Shown piece after piece: positions 56,081 through 64,000 of a stretch of DNA of 64,000 nt (positions are counted from its first letter, which is position 1; each line of letters opens with the position of its first letter). A program made the translations under genes and the position numbers. The notes beneath the pieces were generated by a model. It saw only the letters and a list, made by a program, of their open reading frames with translations, made no database searches and was not told where the DNA came from. Origin of the DNA: Diphasiastrum complanatum (lineage: Eukaryota > Streptophyta > Lycopodiopsida > Lycopodiales > Lycopodiaceae); assembly GCA_029204225.1 (NCBI GenBank), contig CM055107.1, positions 49,953,489-50,017,488 of the forward strand. Reading direction: 5' to 3'.

Positions 56081-56547
56081 CTATCATTCTTAGTCCTAAA
56101 TAAATATAAATCTAACAATCTATTACTACCATAGACTATGTATTTATCTATAATCTTAAATTTTAAATCAATGCAAAATGTTAAACACACGCACATCTTT
56201 TTTTTTTTTCTCTCTCTCACATACACATTATAAATTTAACAATCTATTACTACCCAACATTATGTATATCTATTTGTCTATTAACCTGAATTATAGATGA
56301 ATGCAAAATTCAAAACACATACACATCCTCTCAAACACACACATACACTATCTTAAATAATTTTAACAATCTACTATAAACAATATTTATAATTTCCTAT
56401 CAAACACTATTTACTTATTTATTCCTACCTGCCATGTTCCAACCAATGAACAACCTCAAACCGATAGCACCGATGCGGCATTCAGTAGAATATATGCTCT
56501 ACTTACTTGAATCCTATTTGGCTAGCAGAACTTTGGTATAATAAATC
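56081..56547. other. Intron or flank beside GH9 exon 2
   Basis: Continues the microsatellite-spacer sequence, then unique sequence up to the GH9 exon 2 donor. No GH9 exon 3 (CWERPEDMDT region) is seen on the minus strand here. Confidence 0.5.
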
Positions 56548-56552
56548 CTCAC

Positions 56553-57350
<798 letters not shown>

Positions 57351-57426
57351 CTAACCACAGCCGCAGGAGAAGAATTAGAAGCCTTTTAAGCTTGCGGTGT
57401 CTGTCTCTCTCTATCTCTAGATTCCT

Positions 57427-57563
57427 TTCTGGCGGGATTTATACGATAAATTCTGGCGGGATTTATATGATAGAGGGTGGGTTTTGGATCATGCAACGTG
57501 ATCCTATATGTCACGTGGAAGAATTGGGGAAGGTGCCCTAATTCGTGTGGCAATGGCGGGAAA
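57427..57563 (-). promoter_or_regulatory. Candidate promoter of the GH9 gene: duplicated TATA and GGCGGGA elements
   Basis: Two near-identical units, 57427-57448 and 57451-57472 (TTCTGGCGGGATTTATA[CT]G), give on the minus strand two TATAAATCCCGCC boxes 24 bp apart, about 100-130 bp upstream of the ATG. A third GGCGGGAAA (TTTCCCGCC on the minus strand) is at 57555-57563. TTTCCCGCC matches the plant E2F consensus. Function is inferred from sequence only. Confidence 0.5.
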
Positions 57564-57878
57564 TATTTTGTTTTCTCTCAAATGTGTTCTTCTTAGAAAT
57601 CTCCAACAGGCCTGGTTCACCTTTATAACTAGTTGTGTATACTCACGCTTCGAGACGAAAAAAAAGACAACATGAATTATGAATGCACCAGCGACACTTT
57701 GGAGGCTATAGCTAGACCGTGTCAAATTGGACTCGTGAGTCCCGATGCCACTTGTCTATAGTCATCAATACAATGATGGAATCAATGCCTCCATGTTTAA
57801 TAGTTAAGTACGGGTGTGGCTATTGCAACGTAAGCAAAGGAAGTAAAACATTGGAGGAGTTGAAGTGGAGAGCATAGG
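57564..57878. other. Upstream flank of the GH9 gene, no gene seen
   Basis: No coding motifs recognised. A 73-codon minus-strand frame here (57725-57504) overlaps the promoter region and has no known motif. Confidence 0.4.
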
Positions 57879-58078
57879 AGGTTGAAACTAAGTTCCTAGC
57901 AAGGCATACTGGGTCAATTGCACCAAGCTAAAAATAAGCGCTTAGATATCTTGAAAAGGATCTATTTATGAGGATCCATGTGAATGAAAACCTCCATCTA
58001 TAGTTAAACAATGTGCTCAACTAACCTGCCTTATCCTAAGGTTAGGAACTCACGGAGTGTAGGACAATTGAATTGGTG
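57879..58078 (+). repeat. Dispersed repeat, copy 2
   Basis: Counterpart of 25881-26084 in the same orientation; shared blocks are listed there. Lies about 540 bp upstream of the GH9 start codon on the opposite strand. Confidence 0.8.
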
Positions 58079-60371
58079 ATTGTGTCATTCACACTAGATC
58101 AACTCCTTTGTTGAGAGTTTTTCATTGTCATAATTAAATGTGCGTCATCTGTTTAAACACTATTGACTTTAAATTGATGTTCATATGCCCCCCTAACAAC
58201 TTGTGGTTTGTAGTAGCACATAACAACATACCTTAGACAATTTAGAATGTAGGATTTGATTCATAGAATTAGAAAATTCACATTAATAGGCTGCAGATGT
58301 GTCCAGTGCACTACTAGTGGTGCATGGGCCTTGGAGGGTATAAGTATACCCATTGGGCTCGCACTAGTATATGCTTGATTTTGATGTTAGTGTCAATCCT
58401 CTCTCCTTTTGAGTGATTGATCCATATCAAATAATCCTAAATTTGGATCTAGGTACAATAGTAGTTGCACAAAATCAAATGTCAAATTTGTAGACAATTC
58501 CACACACAGAATCAATAGTTTGATCAAGATTAATAGAACATAACAAGATAGAATCAAAATACACACAAAATCTAATTCTAATCTCTATAAATATGTTGTT
58601 CGACATCAACAAATTATTTATTATCACTCAAAATCAAGATATAGAATAGACATACATCAAGTATTCCACTCAAAAGTATAAGAGAACCAAATATGACATA
58701 GATAGTATTCACTCCAAGCCTTCCAAAACTGGAATACCACTTAGGTTATGCTATTCCAGTGCAAGATAAACTAGTCATTATGGCCAAAATTGCCAAGTAA
58801 AGCCAAAAATGGACTTTTGCATGACTAAGTGACTGAGTGAATTTGGACCCATCTAGAAAGTTGATGATTTACCGTACTTTCATGCACGTGAGAAAGCTAT
58901 GTGAAGTTTGCTCGCTAAGAACGCTACAAAACTAGTTGACAATTTTTACACCAGTCAAGGCAATTCATAGTGAAGTAGATCTAAGTGGCACACAGATCCA
59001 AGACTCTTCAACTATCTCTTCCGATTTCTAATGTAATACAAACTTAGGTTAGAAGCTTCACTTGAGACACATGTGTGAAGACCACCAGGAAAAACGCCTA
59101 AGATGAGCATAGGAGAAACAACAGGAGACATGTAGGAGCAAAACCTCCCAAACAATCCTAGATCAATCCTGGATCTAGCCCCCAAGCCATGCCATGTGAA
59201 TGCTTGAGGAGAAGTTATCTGATCAAAGTTGTCAAAGGGAGAATCCCTACCCCAATATAGAGAGAATTGATTCATGTGCTTAAAACCATGCAATCCCCAT
59301 GCAATTCAACTATAAATAGGTCATAGCTATTCATGTAATCCTCATGCCTATATCAGTCACATGTACATGCACTACTCCATATTTCTCAAAGAGAGTGTTT
59401 GGGTCCTCTCAAGGTCATTAGTCACATACAGGCCTTGATATGAAATTAAATCTTGGCATGACTAACAATCTCGAATACCAAATGGGCCAATCTACCATAT
59501 TAGGACTATTCCATGTCCTTAGCTGAATATGGTCGTAACATTCTTCTTCCCCTAGGTTCTGTCTTTAGAACGAGAAAGACGAGACATTCCCTAAGCATTC
59601 AACTTTTGACCAGGAATTATCATTCTTAGTCTGATCTTTTCATTTGAATAAGTATTGAGAGATGTATCAATTCTTCGATTGTTTACCTCTACACATGAAT
59701 AACAACTCAGAAAAAAATACACTAAGCTATAAGTCATCCAAATAGGTTGATCTTCTCCAAATAAAAGTTCATCACCTTCATGTAATCCAAATTACATGAA
59801 CCATTCGGTGAATTAACTCTTTATTTCTGAGATCAAGTCCAAAAGCTAAAGAAAATTAATTTTTTTGATAATCTAAAATCTATCCACAATTTCTTGTAGA
59901 TAATAGTGTTTCTTGGAACAATTGCCCTTAGAATATCCAAATATTTTAAAATACAAAAATTCAATCCCCTAGGAGATCCATCAAGTCTCAGACTATTATA
60001 ACTCAATCCAGAGTACTACAGTTACTTTAACGAGTTAATAGCCCCATTTATAGCATCACATGCAAGAAATCAACAATCCATCCAAATCTCAATAGATGTA
60101 ACTGTCTCCTATAAATCCAGAGATGTGGATTGAATCCATACACAAACACATGTAGACTACCATCTGTAGCTGAATACAATTCACTAAAATAGCCAAAACT
60201 CTCGATAAGCAAAAATAAAGAGGCCAACTGATCCTTATCCACTAATAGGACCCACAGTCCAGTAACACAGTGATTCTAACTTTAATTCTAACTCTCTCCC
60301 TTAAAGTAGAGTCACTTTTTATACAGTCATATACCTAGCTTTAAAGTCAACAACCTTTAAAAACAAAAAGT
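58079..60371. other. Unassigned, probably retroelement LTR sequence of copia E and others
   Basis: No gene. On the minus strand AAGGGAGAGA followed by GTTAGAATTAAAG (about 60302-60280) lies soon after the pol end of copia E and may be its polypurine tract and 3' LTR start. A second purine run, GGGGAAGAAGAA before TGTTACGACC (about 59552-59531), looks like another element's tract and LTR start. Neither can be confirmed without a second LTR. Confidence 0.35.
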
Positions 60372-61447
60372 TTTGATCTAAATTTATCAAACTTTTCTCC
60401 AGTAAGTGGCTTAGTGAAAATATCAGCTAGTTGTTCTTCTGTGCTACAATGAACAACATGAATTTCATGACTCAGCAGCCTCTCACGTATGTGATATTAA
60501 ATCTCAATGTGTTTAGTTCTTGCATGGAACACTGGATTCTTTGCTAGCTGAATGCCACTCTGACTGTCGCTATGTAAAGTCATGGGATTTTTCTGCTTTA
60601 TGCCAATTTCTTCCAAGATTTGTCTCAACCATATAGCTTCTTGTGCAGCACTACACATTGCCTTATACTCTACTTATGTGGTGGAAAGAGCAATTGTACT
60701 TTGCTTCTTACTAGACCAGGAAAAGCAATTACCACAAAACTGGAATATATATCCTGTGGTGGATTTACGATTATCATAGTCACCTCCCCAGTCCGCATCC
60801 ACATAGCCACACAACTCAGGTAAACCATCATGCTTCTTGTAAATCAAGCCATACTCTGAAGTGCCTTTCGCATAATGCAAAATGCATTTAGCTACTTTCC
60901 AATGCGTTTCCGTAGGTGCTGCCATAAACTGACTTACAATGCCAACAACATAGCATATATCTGGTCTAGTTGTGGTAAGGTAAATCAAGCTCCCTACTTA
61001 CTGTCTATATAGCGTAGCATCAAATGGCTGTGATTCATCAAGCTTAGAAAGCTTTTAACTTGGTTCAATAGGAGTGTTTACTGGTTTGCAATCCTGCAAC
61101 CTAAACCTGTGCAGCAACTCTTTGACATATTTCACCTGTGTTAAACCCACTTCATGTCTTTTTTGCCACACTTCTACTCCAAGACAGTAATGCATCAGGC
61201 TGAGATCCGTCACCTCAAATTGTTCCATGAGGTCTTTTTTGATCGTGTCTATCATTTGTTGATTATTTCCCGTAATAATCAAGTCATCAACAGAAAGAGC
61301 AATCAAAGCAACAATACCATCAAAGCATAAGACATATAGATTTGGATCAGAATGTATTCTCACCATCCCCTTTGAACGAAAGTAGGCATCAATCCTGCTA
61401 TACCACACATGTGGTGCTTGTTTAAGACCATAAAGTGCTTTCTTCAA
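60372..61447 (-). pseudogene. Copia E reverse transcriptase end and RNase H
   Basis: 61447-61055: [40 protein letters not shown], so the RT active site reads SVDD instead of YVDD, LMHYCLGVEVWQKRHEVGLT, CKPVNTPIEP. 60988-60674: TTRPDICYVVGIVSQFMAAP, CGYVDADWGGDYDNRKSTTG, SSKKQSTIALSTT, then past a stop EYKAMCSAAQEAIWLRQILE, HSDSQSGIQLAKNPVFHART, KHIEI and LADIFTKPL. RNase H motifs (D-A-D-W; S-T-x-E; H-x-D) are recognisable. Confidence 0.9.
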
Positions 61448-61465
61448 GCAACATACTTTATTTTC

Positions 61466-63526
61466 CTATCCTTTCATTACAAAGCCTTCAGGTTGATCCA
61501 TGAACACTTCTTCTTCTAACTCACCATTTAGAAAAGCAGATTTCACATCCATCTGATGCAAAGGCCAACCAAAATGTGAAGCTAAAGCAATAAGTAGACG
61601 TATAGTATTCCACTTACACACCAGCGCAAAGGTCTCCTCATAGTCAATGCCTTTATTTTGTGCGTACCCTTTGATTACAAATCTTGCTTTGTGCTTTGCT
61701 ATGCTTCCATCTGCATGGTACTTAGTTGTATATACCCATTTGCAACCAATGGGTTTCTTGCCAACTGGTGGTTCTACCAAGTCCCATGTGCTACGCTTAG
61801 TAATTGACTCCATCTCCTCTCCCATGGCCTTGATCCAAATGTCATCATCTTTCGCTTCACCATAAGTCAAAGGTTCTTTGCTTTGAATAATGCTGGATAA
61901 CAGAGCATAATTTGCTTCATACCTTTCAGGTAGTATCTTCTCTCTTGTTGATCTTTGTAGCTCTCCCTGGTTAGATGATCCTGGAAAGTCATCTATATCG
62001 CGGCTCTCCATCAATCTCTCAAACCACTTAGGGAGCTTTCTGTCAGGTGATCGGCTTCTTGGTGAAAATGTATCCCACGGTACATCCTTCTCCTTGCATT
62101 TGTCACCTGCAATTTCAATCCTTCTTGCACCAAAAGGTTTGTCCCTACCTCTCCAACTTGTTTCTTGAGGTTGAGTAGTAGTATCTTGAGATGTATCCTC
62201 ATGTTCATCACTCGGAAGGTCATTGAATGGATCATCATCAGGTGGTATCCTCACTATGCCATTTTTCCTACTGGATATGTCTATCTTCTCAGCATCTTCG
62301 TCTTCATACATCTTGGATTCATCAAAGATAACATCTCGGCTTATATGGATTTTGTTTTTGACTAGATCAAAACATCTATTGCCCTTCACGCGATCATCAT
62401 ATCCTAGGAATATGCACTTGATAGCTTTTACATCAAGTTTATGTCTTTCTTCCTTAGGAATATGTACAAAGGTCTTACATCCAAAGATTCGCAGGTGGTT
62501 CACCTTTGGCTTCTTCTTTGTGAATGCTTCCTCAGGTGTTATTTTTGGTATGGCAATGGTAGGACTTCTATTTCAAAGATAGACTACCGTGCTACATGCT
62601 TCTGACCAAAAATCTTTTGGTAATTTCATCTCAACTAGCATAGATCTACCACTTTCCACAATCGTACAATTTTTGCGCTCAGCTACACCATTGAGAGCAG
62701 GAGTATGAGCTTGCGTAAATTGTCTTTTAATCCCACATTGATCACAAAGATCATTGAAGTCATTAGACTTATACTCACCTCCACTATCTGATCTTAGGAC
62801 TTTGATCTTCTTACCTGTCTGATTTTCGACCAAGTTTTTGAAGTTCTTGAAGTTATCAAAAGCATCTAATTTCTTCTTCAAGAAGTAGATCCATGTCTTA
62901 CGTGACATATCATCAATAAAGGTCATGAAATAGAAGGCTTTTCCTAAGCACATGGTCCTCATGGGCCCGCATAAATTTGTGTGGATTAAATCCAGGATGT
63001 TCTTTGCTCTTGCAACACCCCCTTTATTGAACTTCTCTCGATGCTGCTTCCCATATATACAAGATTCGCACATCGAATTCAAGTGATCTTCTATGGTAGG
63101 TAGTCCTGTTACCATCTCCAATTTTCTCATCAAACTGAGGCTTCCCAAGTTCAAGTGACCAAGCCTCTTGTGCCACAAGTCAGTTTGCGAAGGAACGGAT
63201 GATACAAGTCCATGTTGCCCCTTAATTGTAGCATTCAACCTGTACAATTTTGTATTGGGCTCTCTTACTCCATTCGCAATAACTTTGAACTTTTGGTTCG
63301 CATCCTTCACAAAGCAACGATCATGGGCAAATTCTACTTTCAACTTTTGATCAGTAATGACTCCAACAGAAAGTAGATTTTTCTTCAAACCTGGTACGTA
63401 AAGTACCTCCCTGATCATCCTGCTTTTGCCATCAGGCAGTTGGATTGAAACTGTGACTATCCCCTTGATCATGCACACTTCAACATTTGCTTGTGAAACA
63501 GATGTCCCATTATCCAATGCCTTCAA
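61466..63526 (-). pseudogene. Copia E integrase and RT start
   Basis: 63526-62573: VLYVPGLKKNLLSVGVITDQ, LWHKRLGHLNLGSLSLMRKL, CESCIYGKQHREKFNKGGVA (HHCC), LDLIHTNLCGPM (usual HTD, here N), YFMTFIDDMSRKTWIYF, GVAERKNCTIVESGRSMLVE. A TGA at 62575-62573 replaces Gln (copia F has VYLQSRSP). 62503-61466 continues in frame: FGCKTFVHIPKEERHKLDVK, the linker, then RT GCKWVYTTKYHADGSIAKHK, HQMDVKSAFLNGELEEEVFM, ending in TAG at 61468-61466. Confidence 0.9.
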
Positions 63527-63535
63527 ACTACCGAA

Positions 63536-64000
63536 TCAGTTTTTGTTACCAGTCATGTGTCTTGTGGCTCCTGAGTCAATATACCATGTTTGATCATCTT
63601 GATTAGATGACAATGCAGATATGAAGATGCTAGAGTCTTCAATCTCACCTTCATCGACAAGGTTACCTGCTTGTTTTGGTTTCCTCTTGCCTTGTTTCGC
63701 CAGGAATTTGCGACATTCACTCCTCCAGTGGCCCTTTTCACCACAATGGAGGCACTTGTCTTTCTTCTTAGTTTTGTTGGAGGATCCCTCATCCTCTTGA
63801 GACTTGGCAAATTGCTGCTTAGTCTTCTTCTTGCCCTTTCCCTTGCCTTGTTTTTGGCATGTCGCAAGTGCCTGATCATCAGTATTTTGACGTCTAGCTT
63901 TCACCAGTTCTCGTCGTTGCTCTTTCTGCATCAAGATTCATGTGAGCTCATCAAAGGTTGGCAATCTTTCTCTTGATGCTATTCCGCTCACAAACATCTG
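63536..64000 (-). pseudogene. Copia E gag end, zinc knuckle and protease
   Basis: RLPTFDELT, stop, ILMQKEQRRELVKARRQNTD, a Lys-rich stretch, CCHC knuckle CLHCGEKGHWRSEC, then DDQTWYIDSGATRHMTGNKN with an intact DSG protease motif. A TGA then replaces the Trp codon found at this place in copia F (GNKNW). The gag N-terminus lies outside the window. Confidence 0.88.

Larger units (their letters stand above)
60372..64000 (-). mobile_element. Ty1/copia element (copia E), 5' end beyond window
   Basis: Minus strand from the window's end: gag, zinc knuckle, protease, integrase, RT, RNase H, ending FTKPLTGEKFDKFRSKLF at about 60372. From 63934 to about 60674 all pieces lie in the same frame, separated only by stop codons (at 63536, 62573, 61466, 61055, 60998 and 60674). 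It is closely related to copia F at 26460-29027. Confidence 0.92.

Noticed and set aside
58430-58950. Possible diverged copy of the 647-bp LTR (shared TTGACAATTTTTACACC-like end)
   Set aside because: Only the end and scattered words match by eye. No convincing alignment over the length could be made.
59531-59552. GGGGAAGAAGAATGTTACGACC on the minus strand as a polypurine tract and LTR start
   Set aside because: Looks right in form but there is no second LTR or coding end beside it. Kept only as a remark in the flank entry.

Overview
This looks like a nuclear, gene-poor, transposon-packed stretch of a land-plant genome, probably a seed plant with a large genome. The evidence is Ty1/copia and Ty3/gypsy coding remnants throughout, LTR elements primed by initiator tRNA-Met (TGGTATCAGAGC next to the LTR), CACTA (En/Spm-type) transposase genes with tnp2, DUF4218 and DUF4216 domains, long CT/AC/AT microsatellites, and the 5' exons of a plant glycosyl hydrolase family 9 (GH9) endoglucanase. 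The species cannot be named. There are no rRNA, tRNA, CRISPR or bacterial-style operon features. All coordinates, domain calls and comparisons come from reading the sequence by eye.

Layout: 1-3957 decayed copia element (-) with its 5' LTR edge at 3958; 4653-7984 nothing recognised; 7985-8912 gypsy integrase remnant (+); 8890-9946 and 15129-15660 two halves of a decayed CACTA tnp2 gene (element C), split by CACTA-like transposon A at 9950-15125. Element A has exact 11-bp terminal inverted repeats (CACAACAACAA), a 3-bp TGT target duplication, palindrome-rich subterminal regions, and head-to-head tnp2 (-) and tnpA-like (+) genes. 15872-24690 is an outer LTR element (-) with gag and a retropepsin-like domain. 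Nested inside it at 18685-24239 is a complete 5.55-kb LTR retrotransposon with apparently identical 647-bp LTRs, a GTATG target duplication, and one 1024-codon gag reading frame without protease, integrase or RT (TR-GAG-like).

25-46 kb is a patchwork: copia F (26460-29027, +), a headless copia RT/RNase H preceded by five G-boxes (30070-31655, +), two copies of a DUF7869-like transposon ORF (33125-34990 and 41690-43387), gypsy fragments, an orphan palindrome cluster (35325-35700), and copia D (43388-46431, -).

47.5-57.5 kb holds a GH9 endoglucanase gene on the minus strand. Exons 1-2 (57335-56553) look intact, exons further on (48445-48119) carry a 1-base deletion, and the space between contains CACTA element B. 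Element B's genes are chimeric in a way explained by one internal inversion. 60372-64000 is copia E (-), the same family as copia F.

The only host-type gene recognised is the broken GH9 gene. The most notable systems are transposon A with its non-canonical CACAA terminus, the rearranged relative B, and the young gag-only retrotransposon.
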